Below the pieces are notes generated by a model that did not search any database, was not told the origin of the DNA, and worked only from the letters and a program-made list of their open reading frames with translations. Below, piece after piece: positions 10,190 to 51,764 of a stretch of DNA of 64,000 nt (the stretch's first letter is position 1; each line of letters opens with the position of its first letter). The stretch lies in contig CM077644.1 of the NCBI GenBank assembly GCA_039707465.1, forward strand, positions 139,360,962 through 139,424,961, in the 5' to 3' direction. The DNA is from Rhabdophis nuchalis. Taxonomy: Eukaryota > Chordata > Lepidosauria > Squamata > Natricidae. The position numbers and the translations under genes were made by a program.

Positions 10190-10555
10190 CCTAATTTGGT
10201 TGGGTGCGGCTGTTTGTCCAGGGACCTTCAGAGCATGTGTCTCTTGCTACAGGAGAAAAAAGGCTTCGAGGGAAAAGAAGTCGAGATGCTCAAAACATAA
10301 AGATTGTTGCTTTCAGTTGGTTTTTATTCCGGGCAAGTGCTCCATCTTCCAACTCTATCTGTGTGAGGAAAAAAGGAATAATAACAGTTTGGAGGTTATC
10401 CCTGATCCTGATCAGAAATGCACCATTTCCATTTAACTGGGAACAGAGCATCTTCTGAATGTCGAGAACACCTCAAGCTGCTTCTAGTTTGGGGTGTTTA
10501 CTTCCAGAAACTGCCAAACAGGCTCAGAAACCTCATGGTGGGGATGACAGTAGAC
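10190..10555. other. No gene found
   Basis: Unassigned sequence after the distal motif cluster, with short chance frames only. Confidence 0.4.
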
Positions 10556-10690
10556 CAGGGATGTCCAAACTTGGGAACTTTAAGACTTGTGGACTTCAAC
10601 TCCCAGAATTCCCCAGCCAGCTATGCTGGCTGGGGAATTCTGGGAGTTGAAGTCCACAAGTCTTAAAGTTCCCAAGTTTGGACATCCCTG
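10556..10690. mobile_element. hAT-like palindromic MITE with 8-bp TSD
   Basis: A near-perfect palindrome of two arms of about 65 bp: 'cagggatgtccaaacttggg' to 'cccaagtttggacatccctg'. Duplications CAGTAGAC flank it (10548-10555 and 10691-10698). The little-diverged arms suggest a fairly recent insertion. Confidence 0.85.
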
Positions 10691-10917
10691 CAGTAGACAC
10701 AGCATAGAGGAAAGTGGAATGTCCTGGAGTTCTCCAGAACCCTCTGTTTTCAAATCAACTGATTCCCCAAGTCTTTCCTAATACACACTTAACAACTTGA
10801 TATGCAACGATCAACAATGGTAAAGCATAACAAGAAGTGATAGGGAAAAATGTTTAATTACTGCATGTTGTGTCATGCACGTTAAAAACAAAAAGACAGG
10901 ACCACAAACAAAGCCCA

Positions 10918-11457
10918 ATAATAATAATAATAATAATAATAATAATTTAATTTATAACCCGCTCTCTCTCCCAGAAGGGACTCGAGGCGGGGCACAGGGA
11001 ATTTAAAATACATATAAAATACAAACAGTATACAATAATAAAATGAAATTAAACTAACTAACCCTGCGCTAAAATCCCATATTAAAACTAACCCCAATCT
11101 AAAAAGAGACTACCCTAGGCCGGCCAAGCGAAACAGATGTGTCTTTAATTTTAGGCGGAAGGAGCGGAGGTCTGTGGTTGTCCTGATATCGGGGGGAAGG
11201 TCGTTCCAGAGGGCTGGGCCCGCCACAGAGAAGGCCCTTCCCCTGGGCGTCACCCGCTGACAAAGTCTAGTGGACGGCACCCGGAGAAGTCCCTCTCTGT
11301 GGGAGCGAATCGGCCGTGAGGATGTATGGGGCAGGATCCGATCCCGCAGATAGCTAGGTCCCGAGCCATGGAGCGCTTTGAAGATGATGACTAACACCTT
11401 GAAGCGCACCCGGAAGACGACAGGTAGCCAGTGCAGCTCGCGCAAGAGCGGTGTTAC
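10918..11457 (-). repeat. L2-clade LINE, 3' fragment (copy E) with (ATA)n tail
   Basis: On the minus strand 11110-11457 encodes the last 115 or so residues of L2 ORF2 ('TPLLRELHWLPVVFRVRFKV' onward, ending FRLAGLG). The 3' UTR and an (ATT/AAT)n tail at 10918-10946 follow. It is very close to copy B and is 5'-truncated. Confidence 0.8.
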
Positions 11458-12039
11458 AAAACAGCAATCTTTCACCTATTCAACCCTTAACACTTCCAGT
11501 GTGATCTAGTATTGTAGCTAGAGTATGAGTGACATTTCGCTGCTCATTCAAGAAGCATCTTCAGTTCTGACCCCATTGGATAATGTACTCAGCAGCTTCA
11601 AGCACGGGTGGCCATTCGGCTTCTCATATCATACTGGATGGACATACTGGATTCATACAGTATTTCCATGGCATCCTGGATGAGGTGGCTTTGTTGATTC
11701 CACAATGTTGCAAGACTTCCAGCATGGCTCCTGCTCCAGAGAAAACATTGCAGACAACATTGCATTGCATTTCCTCTGAAGCTTCAGGACAGGTAATTTC
11801 CATTAGTAGCACTTCACATCTTATCCTGCCTATTCCTTCCTGGGATTCCTCTGCACCCTCACCTGTCTTCTAGTCCACAGTTGCTCCAAGGGCTGATTTT
11901 GCCATTCTCTCTCCAATTGGTTAGTTGTGTTTTAAAAAAAACTTGCCCTGAAAAGAAACTAAAAGAACAAGGAAGGGAGCAGAGCACTGAATATGTGGTG
12001 CTTTTAATATTCCTTAGTTTAATAATGCTTTTAATATTC
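11458..12039. other. No gene; small MITE scrap
   Basis: Around 11530-11573 'cattcaagaagcatcttcagttctgac' resembles the arm of the palindromic element at 31061-31253. The rest is unassigned. Confidence 0.35.
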
Positions 12040-12478
12040 CTTAGTTAGCCATATGTTAGCCAGTTTTAGACTGGAGACTAAAACATATGAAGAACGGTTG
12101 CAGGAGCTGGGTATGTCTAGTCTGATGAAGAGAAGGACCAGGGGAGACATGATAGCAGTGTTCCGATATCTCAGAGGGTGCCACAAAGAAGAGGGAGTCA
12201 AACTATTCTCCAAGGCACCTGGGGGCAGGACAAGAAGCAATGGGTGGAAACTAATCAAGGAGAGAAGCAACTTAGAACTAAGGAGAAATTTCCTGACAGT
12301 TAGAACAATTAACCTCTGGAACAGCTTGCCTCCAGAAGTTGTGAATGCCCCAACCCTGGAAGTCTTTAAAAAGATGTTAGATAGCCATTTGACTGAAATG
12401 ATATAAGGTTCCTGCCCACGTAGGGGGTTGGACTAGAAGACCTACAAGGTCCCTTCCAACTCTGCTATTGTATTAAAG
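12040..12478 (+). repeat. CR1-family LINE, 3' end
   Basis: 12053-12406 encodes the C-terminal part of a CR1 ORF2 protein (RRTRGDMIAVFRYLRG, then FLTVRTINLWNSLPPEVVNA, ending LDSHLTEMI). The standard 3' end 'gttggactagaagacctaca' and 'cccttccaactctg' follows. It is 5'-truncated and not a host gene. Confidence 0.85.
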
Positions 12479-13045
12479 TGTATATATACAGAGAATTGGC
12501 CAATGCATGAGAAGATGAAAGCGTTATATGAGGAAATAGATGGTCTTCAAGATGCTTAACAATTTTTATATTCTATGATTTGTTGAACACTGTAAAAATG
12601 TTGCCATGCAATGCCCCAATTTCTCCCTTTGAAGGATGAAAAAAAAATATGAAATTCAGAAATACTTTGTATTGCATGTTAAAATAAAAAGGGACCAAAT
12701 TAATTAATTGGGGCATAAACTTTCATAAGCAAGAGTTTATTTTTACTGATTGATAAAGTATCCAATGAAGTCAGCAGACCTGATGAATGCAAAAGCTAAG
12801 TATGGAGATAAATTATGATTGTCAAATACTTGTGTACTACATTAGACTTGGAAGATAATAAAAACTACTGGTGAATATTAAGAATTCAATCTGCATTTGT
12901 AGTTTGGGTGTGGCAAAACCTATTTTAGTTAAAGAAGAAAATGTTCACATGACATGAATAGTAGAATTAGTGCTTTTGAGCTGGTCTCCAGAGAAAAGTT
13001 TCCCCATAAACTTATTTATTAATGACCCCCATGTACTACACATAT
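12479..13045. other. No gene found
   Basis: AT-rich unassigned DNA between a CR1 fragment and a MITE. Confidence 0.4.
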
Positions 13046-13310
13046 TAGTGGTAGGTTCCTACCGGCTCGGACTAGTTCAGCTGAACTGGTAGTAGATTGG
13101 AGGCCTGGGTCACTGGAACCGGAAGTGACCCAGGCTTGCCACATCACCGAACTGGTTCTCCTGGTGGTGCCATCTTGCTTTTTTGCTTCTGTGCATGCGC
13201 AGAGCAATTTTAGTTGTACTGTGCATGCATATGCAGTGCGCATCAAGTGTGTGTGTGCACAGTGCATCCCGGAGCAAACCGGCAGTAGTCTCTGCCGGAC
13301 CCCACCACTG
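13046..13310. mobile_element. hAT-like MITE (family 1) with 8-bp TSD
   Basis: Its ends are 'tagtggtaggttcctaccgg' and 'tgccggaccccaccactg', inverted repeats. Flanks are ACACATAT (13038-13045) and ACACATAC (13311-13318), an 8-bp duplication with one mismatch. The interior matches the copy at 6772-7042. Confidence 0.7.
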
Positions 13311-13318
13311 ACACATAC

Positions 13319-14296
13319 ACATTATTCTTGAAACTTTTTAGGTGGCTGTGGTCCAATCATCATTTCTTTGCCTATCTCAAGACAGTATTCTGAGTACAAA
13401 ACGGGGGAATATGTACCTTTATACCACTTTGAACACTTTCCAGAGATAATGAGATAGAATTTGTGCATTTAAATGCACTCTATATGGGAAAGTGTCTTAT
13501 ACCTAATGAGACATTATTGCAAAGTGTAGTGCAACTAAAATTCACCCAACATTCCCTTAATTAAGAATTATACTGAATAGACAGACCATATGGCCCCACT
13601 ATGTTCACAGTCAAGGAATTAGTGTAGTTTATTTGAAACCTATAACTTGAGCAAAAAGTGGAGATTATCACAGTAAAAATATTGAAAGGTGCAGCTGTCC
13701 ATTTTCTCTCCAATACATTAACATACTGAACGTTGGCTTCTAGGAATTGCTAAACAATTAATGAAAACTTCATATTTTGTTTAATAAGCAAGCCAGGAAT
13801 CCTCAGGTTTATTAATCTCTTAACAAACCAAAACTGGGAAGCAAAAATAAACCTTGGCTTTTAAAGTTGGTTTCCTAGGAAGGGAAAAGTCAGAAAGTCT
13901 TGTTTGCACATTGTAGTCAATAAAACACAAAGGAGTTTCAGTTTGTTTAACCCCCATTAATAGGAAGAAGAAAGCCATGTATGAAGTTTATCCACTTGAT
14001 ACAGGATTCTTCAGTAGTCATACCAGCAGTGACTTGTGAACTATTAGGTGACATTGCCTGCTGACATTGTAGCTTAAATAACATACTTTCCCTAGTCTGG
14101 TGCATTTCAGATGCATTGCGACTAAGGGATGTCTATATCTCCAGATGTTTCCATTTCCCCAATTCCTTAAAAGTAATTTGAAGACTGGTATAAGAATGCT
14201 GAAAAAAAAGAGCAATGAATAACTGCTCTTTCCAAAGCACTGCAGGTCATGGAGAATCACATTTTTTTCACTCCTGCTTTTTTTTACAAAAGGGAA
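13319..14296. other. No gene found
   Basis: Unassigned AT-rich sequence. No coding or repeat family is recognised. Confidence 0.4.
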
Positions 14297-15991
<1,695 letters not shown>

Positions 15992-16088
15992 CAAATGGCT
16001 TGCAGCATCTCATATGCCCCTATTTCAAATGTGTGTATTTGTATGGTTGTTGGCAAAATAATTTGAGTAATTCTTATACAATATACAA

Positions 16089-16440
16089 TACAATAGCAGA
16101 GTTGGAAGGGACCTTGGAGGTCTTCTAGTCCAACCCCCTGCCTAGGCAGGAAACCCTATACCGTTTCAGACAAATGGCTATCCAACATCTTCTTAAAGAC
16201 TTCCAGTGTTGGGGCATTCACAACTTCTGGAGGCAAGCTGTTCCACTGATTAATTGTTCTAACTGTCAGGAAATTTCCCCTCAGTTCTAAGTTGCTTCTC
16301 TCCTTGATGAGTTTCCATCCATTGCTTCTTGTTCTGCCCTCGGGTGCCTTGAAGAATAGTTTGACTCCCTCTTCTTTGTGGCAACCCCTGAGATACTGGA
16401 ACACTGCTATCATTTCTCTCCTAGTCCTTCTTTTCATTAT
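16089..16440 (-). repeat. CR1-family LINE, 3' end
   Basis: On the minus strand it encodes the CR1 ORF2 C-terminus (MKRRTRREMIAVFQYLRG ... NSLPPEVVNAPTLEVFKK) and the 3' end 'gttggactagaagacct'. It is closely related to the copy at 12040-12478 in the other orientation. Confidence 0.85.
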
Positions 16441-17704
16441 GAGGATATGGCTATCAGAGCTGGGCTGCAAAACTCCAGATAACCAAAAGATAGCAGTCAA
16501 TGGATATAACACTTTGACTCTTTGTCTCTATCTACTAGTAATCTATTTTTTTTATTAGCTCAGACCTTAAAGTAAAGGGAGCTGCAAATGCAGCTGAATC
16601 CCAGAAGTCAGAATATGGAAAGAATTTCTGATGTGGAAATAGATCGCCCGTAATGCCACAGAGTTTTACAATTTTAACAAAATATTAGATTTATTAAGGC
16701 TTTCAAACACATTGTAGCTAAGCCAGAAATAAATAATATCTTTGTCTGAATACTGCTTATGTCATGGGATCACTGATATGTGAAGCTAGTTTTGACCTGG
16801 TGCACAATTCTCTAATGGGAACGCTTATATATTTCCGAGAATTCCTTAAAAAAATAATTTAGCCAAATACCTTGTCCCACAGAATTCTAGCATCCTGGAT
16901 ATTTGTTAGCTAACAGAAAAATACATGTACATAGATCTTAATGATTAAAACAGAAATGCTGGCAATTCCACATAAACACCACTAGACTCACACCGATCCC
17001 TGTTGGTGAATGTATATCCCTTGTGCTCTGAAGTAGGAGTTGGGTTGGCTTTACCACTTCACTGGTTAAAGAGCTGCCTGTGAGGAGTCCAAAGGAGTGT
17101 AATAAACAGCTAAGAAACAATGCTGCTACCTAGATATTCTATTACCTAGTCCTAGGTTCTCTCTCTCCCTGAAGCCTAAACAGAGAGCTAATGGGGCTGC
17201 AGTAAATGTGTATTCTGCTCCAGGGAGCCTGAGCAAAGTAAAAGTGATCCTTAGGTTTAGCCCCTCTGATTAATCTGAACTGCCTTGCGTTTACCAATAA
17301 AGACTTTAACTGCTTCTGGAGGTTCATGATCACCAGCTCTCCTCTCTTCTATCATCTGAGCTGTTTTGGCTCTGGCAGCTTTCATTGCAGGAATGGAGAG
17401 GGAGTTACCGACGGGTGTTTAAGTATGAAGATTTTAGTGTTTAAATTTAAGTATGAAATCTAGCAGCAAAATAGCTATAACGATTATAAGACAAAAACTA
17501 TTAGGACTTTATTCTACTATATTTGTTACAGGGATGGGAGGTTGCACATGCTTCCCTTTGGTACAAAGTGACTATTCTCAATTCCATTGCAACATTCCCT
17601 ACTTGTATGCTCATGTGTATATCAGATATAGCCCTTTCACACACACTATAAGCTTAATAGGACCCCTGTCTAAACCTTACAATGTATAAACAGGATCCAA
17701 TCTG
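16441..17704. other. No gene found
   Basis: Unassigned. Around 17150-17345 a more GC-rich stretch with an 'aataaag' could be an old mobile-element piece, but no family is recognised. Confidence 0.35.
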
Positions 17705-17975
17705 GATTGATCACCGGGACCAGAGGTTTAGTCTTCCGAGCTTTTGGACTCATGCAGAGTCCATCCTCAGGGAAATTCTCTCCTCCCCCCACTCTGATCA
17801 TTCTTAACATAAATATTTAAAAATAATTTAAATGTTAAATATATTAAATACTACACATAGAATAGCCCAAAGGCAAAGCGTACATTCTGGTAGAGAGAAA
17901 TTTCCTGAGGATGGGCTCCAGCACAAGTCCAAAAGCTCGGAACAGTAAACTTCTGGTTCTGAAACATTATCCTGA
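17705..17975. mobile_element. Palindromic MITE-like repeat
   Basis: The left part 'cttccgagcttttggact' and 'ccatcctcagggaaatt' recurs inverted as 'aatttcctgaggatggg' and 'agtccaaaagctcggaa'. The outer ends 'gaccagaggttta' and 'taaacttctggttc' are also inverted. An AT-rich core lies between. No coding capacity. Confidence 0.6.
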
Positions 17976-18069
17976 GACACATATATTTGCCTTCAATGTA
18001 TGTTCAGATATGGGAGAGCGGCAAGAACAGGGTGATGGGGTGGGATTGGTAGTGGTGGTAGGGACAATG

Positions 18070-18204
18070 CAGGGGTGGGCAAACTTTGCAACTTTAAGTC
18101 TGAAGGACTTCAGCTCCCAGAATTCTCCAGCCAGCAAAGTTGGCTGGAGAAGTCTGGGAGCTGAAGTCCTTCAGACTTAAAGTTACAAAGTTTGCCCACC
18201 CCTG
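18070..18204. mobile_element. hAT-like palindromic MITE with 8-bp TSD
   Basis: The ends are 'caggggtgggcaaacttt' and 'aaagtttgcccacccctg', with arms of about 65 bp. Perfect duplications GGACAATG flank it (18062-18069 and 18205-18212). Confidence 0.85.
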
Positions 18205-18212
18205 GGACAATG

Positions 18213-19189
18213 TATTTTTGTTGCCAGAAATGCTAAAAGCATGATCTCAGGCCAGAAATTGCCCCAGTGGTACTGACATTATCCAGTTTTCAGATTTCTA
18301 TTCATCTTAAATCTGCTATCCTATTTACATATTTTGGAGGATAAATGGAACATGCTATTAACAGTAATTTTAATGTCAATGTGCTATATTAAATTTAATA
18401 ATTCAATATGTTCTTTTAAAAATATATCACCAGTATATCTGGTATAGTGTAAATTTATAGACTTAAGAAAAAAGGGCAGGAAAGAAACAAGTTCCTTTAA
18501 GTCAGGGAGTAAATGGATATAATGAGCAAAGCTGCTATCCGTTTAACAATGTTATCAATTTTCTTTTTTTAATAGCACTAAAATGCATAGCAACAATAGA
18601 GATTTTTGTATCTAGCTTTCCATGCATGTTAAATATCAACAGGGTATGGGGCATTTTGAAAGATAACAAAAACATTGGGGGTCAATAAGGAGACCTCTGT
18701 CACATTTAAGAAAAGACTTTGTATTTAAATTTCAATAGTTTCTTGGAATACTTGTATGGACATTTATACAAGATAATAAGAATATCTGACAAGTGTCTAT
18801 AAAATAGTATGCTTAAAATGCTGTCGTGGGATGTGTCTTGTGTACATAGAAATAATAATGAACAATTTTTATTTAGCCACTTGCAATAAAGTTTTAAAAC
18901 TGAAGTGAACCAATTTTTTCCCCCACGACTAGACATAGAATGAATAGAATGAGTATCCAAGAAATATTCCTATGGGTGTCTGTGACTGAAGATTATTTTA
19001 GATTGATACTGTATTTGCATTTACAGTAATCATTACATATAGAGTTATCCCTGTGTACTTTCTCCATATCCTTGTGCTATCAAATTGTCAGAAACAATTG
19101 TGGAAAGGTGAAATCTGTCTTGAGGCCTTATAGTAGTCAGACAATAAGGTGTAACTTCACATGTCCCTACTGTATAGCAGTCTATGAAA
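18213..19189. other. No gene found
   Basis: AT-rich unassigned sequence upstream of the proximal ZNF410-type cluster. Confidence 0.4.
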
Positions 19190-20245
19190 GATTATGGGAT
19201 GTGCAGAGTCTGCATCATTTGAAGGAGGAATGGAGATTCCTGGCAGGCTTTGCTAGAGTATTATGGGATAGGCTATTGGCCCTATGCCCCCAGTGGTTAT
19301 TATGGTCTATGTGTTCAGTAGGGGGATGGGATACATTGATAACACATTTGCCAAGTGGTTTGGGGGTTGCTGTCTGTAGGAAGGTGCTGGTCCAGAGGGG
19401 TCCCTGGGTGCCTTAGACTCTGGAGCAGGGTCTTCTTTTCCTGCTGCTTTTACTTGTCAGGAGAAGAACAGTGTGACAGTGATTATTATGGGCTGCAGGA
19501 AAGGAGAGTGAGATGCAGTAAGTGCAAGCAAGCATTGTAGGCTGTGGCTAAGAGTTGCTGGTAGTATTATGGGATGTCTCACTGGCCAGAGACTATTATG
19601 GGATGCCTGGCTAAGGGGGAGGAGAGAGAGGTGAAAACGGTTGATATTATGGGATGTCCTGGGTGTGCCTATTATGGGATGCCATGGGGGCTCCCTGAAT
19701 ATTTCAGTGAGGCAGGGCTGGATGCAAAAGGGAGGGCTTGTTCTGGGATACCAGACTTGGCAGCCAGCATGCACTTATTATGGGATATGCCAGGGAAGGA
19801 GTGAGTGGGGAGAGATTGCTGTGGGTGGGTTGGAAGAGCCAGGCAAGGGGATGAGGGTAGGTAGTGGGGAATATTATGGGATGTTCAGAGCAGTGAGACG
19901 GTGCCTGTGGGAGGAGGGGGGGGGAGAAAGAAGAGAATGTGACTATTATGGGATGCCTCCATGGGGGGAAGGGTGACTATTGTGGTGTGTATGAGTAAGG
20001 GCGAGTATTATGGGATGTTTCCGCATGGGGGGAGCGTGTATTACTGGACGGTCCCCCCCGCAGGGACTATTATGGGATGTTTTGGAAAGGGGAGGGGAGT
20101 GGTTATTATGGGATGCAGAGCCGGGTTCCGAGCGGGTACTTTGGTGGGCAGAGAAGTATTATGGGATGCCTCAGTTGAGGGGGGGGTTACTGAGGTGACG
20201 GAGGTGGGACCCGTCTCCAAGGCACCGGGGGCATATTATGGGATG
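19190..20245 (+). promoter_or_regulatory. Proximal ZNF410-type motif cluster at the CHD4 promoter
   Basis: Exact TATTATGGGATG copies start at 19565, 19594, 19645, 19670, 19872, 19944, 20006, 20068, 20104, 20157 and 20234 (eleven). One-mismatch copies start at 19190, 19259, 19484 and 19776. Decayed copies start at 19298, 19978 and 20039. All are on the + strand, 25-190 bp apart, with unrelated spacers. The array ends about 140 bp before the inferred exon 1 donor. The reverse complement is the ZNF410 site CATCCCATAATA, and ZNF410 activates CHD4 in mammals through clustered sites at the promoter. Conservation of dense, same-strand sites in a reptile supports the same regulation here; binding itself is inferred. 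Confidence 0.9.
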
Positions 20246-20900
20246 GAGGCGGGAGTGCGTGGGGGGGGGACAGGGGGAGGAGCTTGGCTGGGGCTTTTTT
20301 TTTCCCCTTTAAGAGGCGGCGCTGGAGCCGGAGCCATTTTCCCTTCAGCGGCGTCGAGAAATAAGAAGCCGGGGCGCCCGGAGTCGGGTGAGGGCGGGAT
20401 GGAAGGAGAGGCCGGGGGCGGGCGGACGAACGGACAGACACCGGACAGGCGCGGGGGAGGGCAGGGCGAACGGCAGCCCCCCCCCCCCCCCAGGCTGGTC
20501 TGCCGCGCTTCCCCCGGGAGACCGCCGCCTGGCGCGCCCGAGGGAGGCGGGGTGCCTCGCCTCGGCTGCACGCCCCACCGCGAGCCCCCCTCGTGGCCCC
20601 GAACCGGCCTGGGGGGCGAGGGGGGGCCACCGCGCTGTCTACCGCGCGACCCCGGGCGGCGCACGTGTCCGGAGAGCCCTTTGGGGCTCCGCTGCTCCCC
20701 AGCCGCGCTTCCCCCTCCGCGTCCCGAGCCGGGAAAGCGGCCTTTCCTCGCCATCTCCCAGACCTGGCCTTGATTCCCGTCCCCGCCTCCCTCCCTCCCC
20801 CCGTCTCTCTCCCTCCCCCTCTCCCCGCTTCCCCCGCTTGGTTTCTGCCTCCGTGCCCACCCCCATTTCCCAGGGGGAAGCAAGTTTGCCTTGCTTCCCT
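20230..20900 (+). promoter_or_regulatory. CHD4: CHD4 core promoter and CpG island
   Basis: The sequence changes abruptly to very GC- and CpG-rich DNA, with runs of C and G. A YY1-like GCCATTTTC lies at 20333-20341, typical of downstream positions in TATA-less promoters. The last ZNF410-type motif is at 20234. Long frames across this island in several readings are compositional artefacts. The start site is not fixed by sequence and probably lies around 20290-20340. Confidence 0.7.
20310..20387 (+). other. CHD4: CHD4 non-coding exon 1 (inferred)
   Basis: A donor of good quality (gagtcgg|gtgagg) follows 20387, just downstream of the YY1-like site. Known CHD4 genes begin with a short non-coding first exon before the ATG exon. 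The 5' boundary is a guess. Exon 2 probably starts at 21391 after 'cttcatgtag' and carries the last of the 5' UTR. Confidence 0.5.
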
Positions 20901-21462
20901 TTGAGCTGACTGTGTGCCTTTTGTTTGCTATTTTCCTTAAAAACGATCCCTTGGTGTATATTTTTCCTGCAGCTGGGCTACTTAACTGGTCGCCCCCGAA
21001 ATGTAAAATCTTAGGCAGGTCTTTTCTTTTTAAGTTAGCAAGGAAGGAAGCCCTTCAGATAGTTTTTTATCTTTTGGAAAGTGTAGCCAGGTTATTCCAG
21101 ACCTTCGCCTTCCTTCCCCCACAGGCTCCATCCGAAAAAGAACTGGGAGACCCAAAGTCGAAGTTCCTGTCAATCTACTTAGAATGAAATAATTGCCTTG
21201 AATTAATTTAGCATTGCCCTCAGGACCACTTGGGATTGGTGCTTGGGCCAAGTTGTTGACTTCTTTGGCTTTCCCCGGTGCTGCCTTTTTCTTGCTATTC
21301 TATGGAGTCAATTTGGGCAGTCTTGACAACTTAGTATAAAAGATGTTGGGACTTTTAAGTCTTATCGCTTGCTCTTCTTTCTTCATGTAGCACGTCACTG
21401 CCATTATTAATACAAAAGTGCCAAGATAGCACAAGCTGCTTGAATCCCAGAAGCCCTCTTAA

Positions 21463-49338
<27,876 letters not shown>

Positions 49339-49825
49339 AATACCTGACTGGTGCCATCAATCCAGTGATTCAGCTAAAGTGACACGTATACCCTTGTTTC
49401 AGTTCTGGCCCCATCCCCATCCCCTCCGTCTGGCACTCCTAATCAGATGATGTCCTCTCAGATGGAGGATATGACTGGAGAAAGGAGGAAGTGCAATCTT
49501 CCATAAGCTGCCAGTTGCACTTAGATTGCACTTGGGTGAAAAGGAACATTGGATGGACTCTGTATATAGTGACTGGAGGCTGCAGCGTCACATCTGTTAC
49601 ACAGACCTGGCTGCAATGCTCATCACCTTGGCCCACTCTTCCTTTGATTTTAATTTTATTTTTAGTTTGTTTACCAAGATGAGTGCAAGCAAACGTCAGG
49701 ACAGACACAGCTACCTCCATCAAGATCCTTTTAATACAAAAACTGACTGGACTTGTCCTCTGAAACAGCTGGAAAAAAGACAAATCTTGATAAAGTTAAA
49801 AATAAAGGTTTCCTTGTATTTTATT
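49339..49825 (+). other. CHD4: CHD4 3' UTR (inferred)
   Basis: Follows the TGA at 49336-49338. The first good polyadenylation signal, AATAAA, is at 49801-49806, giving a 3' UTR near 490 bases, followed by TTGT-rich DNA. A second AATAAA at 50016-50021, with a GT-rich region behind it, could give a longer form. Confidence 0.6.
49801..49806 (+). terminator. CHD4 poly(A) signal AATAAA
   Basis: Canonical hexamer with downstream 'ttgtattttatttg'. It is the most likely end of CHD4 transcription; an alternative lies at 50016-50021. Confidence 0.6.
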
Positions 49826-50029
49826 TGCTTTGGGCAAAATATATGGGGATGTAACAGCTTCTTTATTAAAATTTTAATGTGACTTGTGATCTTGATAGAA
49901 AAGTGTACATGTGCAAACAAGATGTACACTTCCAGCTTTACCCAAGATAGGGAGATTCCAGGCTGTCCTAGATAATTTTTCCAGTTGATAAACTTTAAAA
50001 GGCTTTGTAATAGAAAATAAAATGTGCTG

Positions 50030-51346
50030 CAATGTGCAATTACAGGCAGCACCTACATGACAGTGTCACATTTTGTCTGAATTTATCTAAACTATAGGCT
50101 CAGTACACTTTGAATCTGTTCCTTTTATATCACAAATCATGGGTTTGTACCTTGGAATGTCACACAGTACACGCAAGCAACTTACAAGCTCATTCATGCA
50201 ATTTGTTGGCCCATGAATTGGGTTACTAAGTATCATGGTTGGATTCATTACTTTATTGCTTAGCACAATGTGTGAACCCAGCCATTGTTACTCTTTCCAA
50301 CAACCTCACATGGGATTGTAAAAAGATTGCAATTAAAATATATTATGGAGTTTTTCTGAGTAAACCCCAAGCTGTTGTTTTGAGAAATGCTTTATTTTCA
50401 GAGTGGTAATCAACAAGCCAGACATGATTTACATTGGGACATGATGCTGACACTTGCAGAAGCTGTTGTCACAGGGGCAGTGTTTGACAATGTTTTAATC
50501 TAAGATATTTTCTATAAAAGACATGCACCTCATGCGTTTTTGATAGGGCCTAAATGATAGTTCTCTGCAAGTATTTTTCTACATAGAAATTGTAGACAGA
50601 TAAGCAGCAAGCACCTTTCATTCATGTCCAGCTGACATCAAAAGCTAGGTGATCAGATTTCATTAGTGCTTGCATAGGCTACCACCAGGAAGTCCCAGGG
50701 CTGTAAGTATATTTGGAATACTTGCATTGATTGATGGCATTTTAAAAGAATAATAATTGTCACAGAACCAAATACATAGAACTGCCTTGAGTCATATGTC
50801 CTCTCCAAATAGCTGAAATCCAAAATACCTTTTGTAGATGCAGCAATGGGGGGAAAAACGCACAATCCAATTAATTACTTATGATAGTGTTTCTAAACTT
50901 CAGCATAACTAATTCTGGGAGTTGAAAGACACACATCTTAAAAGTTGCCCTGGTTGAGAAACACGCGTGTTATGGAATGATTCTAATCCTGGCTGCAGAT
51001 CTCTTGTCTTCTATCTCAACACTTCTTTTGGATAAATCATTTTCCAAGTCCAGTTGGCTGGTAGAAGACCAAGAAAGGATACCTAACACATGCTCCACCT
51101 TTTTATGGAGAAACATCGAATCGAAAAGAGCTTCAGATTGTAAAACACTCCTGGAATAAGCAAGTCTTTTGACTCCCTCTGAAAAGTTCACCGTCTAATA
51201 AGAGAATTGGCAGAATTATGCGGAAGGCAGAGGCTGCAGGAAGCATAGATTGCTGAAACGGCGTGGCTCCTATTTCCCCTTTCGGCGTCTTTTCCTGCGG
51301 GCTAGAAGCATGGACCCCTGTTGGAATCAACATTTACATTCTGGAG
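50030..51346. other. CHD4-NOP2 intergenic DNA
   Basis: No gene seen. 50886-50967 is a decayed piece of the hAT-like palindromic MITE family ('gtgtttctaaact', 'ttctgggagttgaa', 'ggttgagaaacac'). Confidence 0.5.
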
Positions 51347-51507
51347 CAGTGGTGGGTTTCAAATTTTTTAGAACCTACTCTAGGTGTGGCCTATTTTGTG
51401 GGCGTGACTTGGCAGTCGTGACGGTGGGAGTTGCCACCTTTTAAAATGTGGTGAAACTCATTTAACAACGCTCTTGCTTAGCAACCAAAATTTTGGACTC
51501 AATTGTG

Positions 51508-51594
<87 letters not shown>

Positions 51595-51764
51595 TTCCTT
51601 CCTTCCTTCCTTCCTTCCTTCCTTTCCTTTCCTTTCCTTTCCTTTCCGTTGGGTCACTGGCAGCGGCGGGCCAGATTTACTTCCAGGTACGCCTCTCACC
51701 GGTTCTCTAAATTTCACCAACCGGCTCTCACGAGTAGGTGCGAGCCTGCAGAAACCCACCACTG
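51347..51764. mobile_element. hAT-like MITE with 8-bp TSD and internal (CTTT)n
   Basis: Ends 'cagtggtgggtttc' and 'gaaacccaccactg' are perfect inverted repeats, and TTCTGGAG is duplicated on both sides (51339-51346 and 51765-51772). Inside, a CTTT tract (about 51509-51590) grades into CCTT and CCTTT units up to about 51646. The frames across that tract are artefacts. Confidence 0.85.

Noticed and set aside
12053..12406. Conserved 117-residue protein
   Set aside because: It is the C-terminus of a CR1 LINE ORF2, followed by the CR1 3' end, with a second copy at 16089-16440.
19961..20909. Long open frames (up to 270 codons) across the CHD4 CpG island on both strands
   Set aside because: They run through motif arrays, homopolymers and the promoter, overlap one another in several frames and resemble no protein. 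GC-rich DNA lacks stops by chance.
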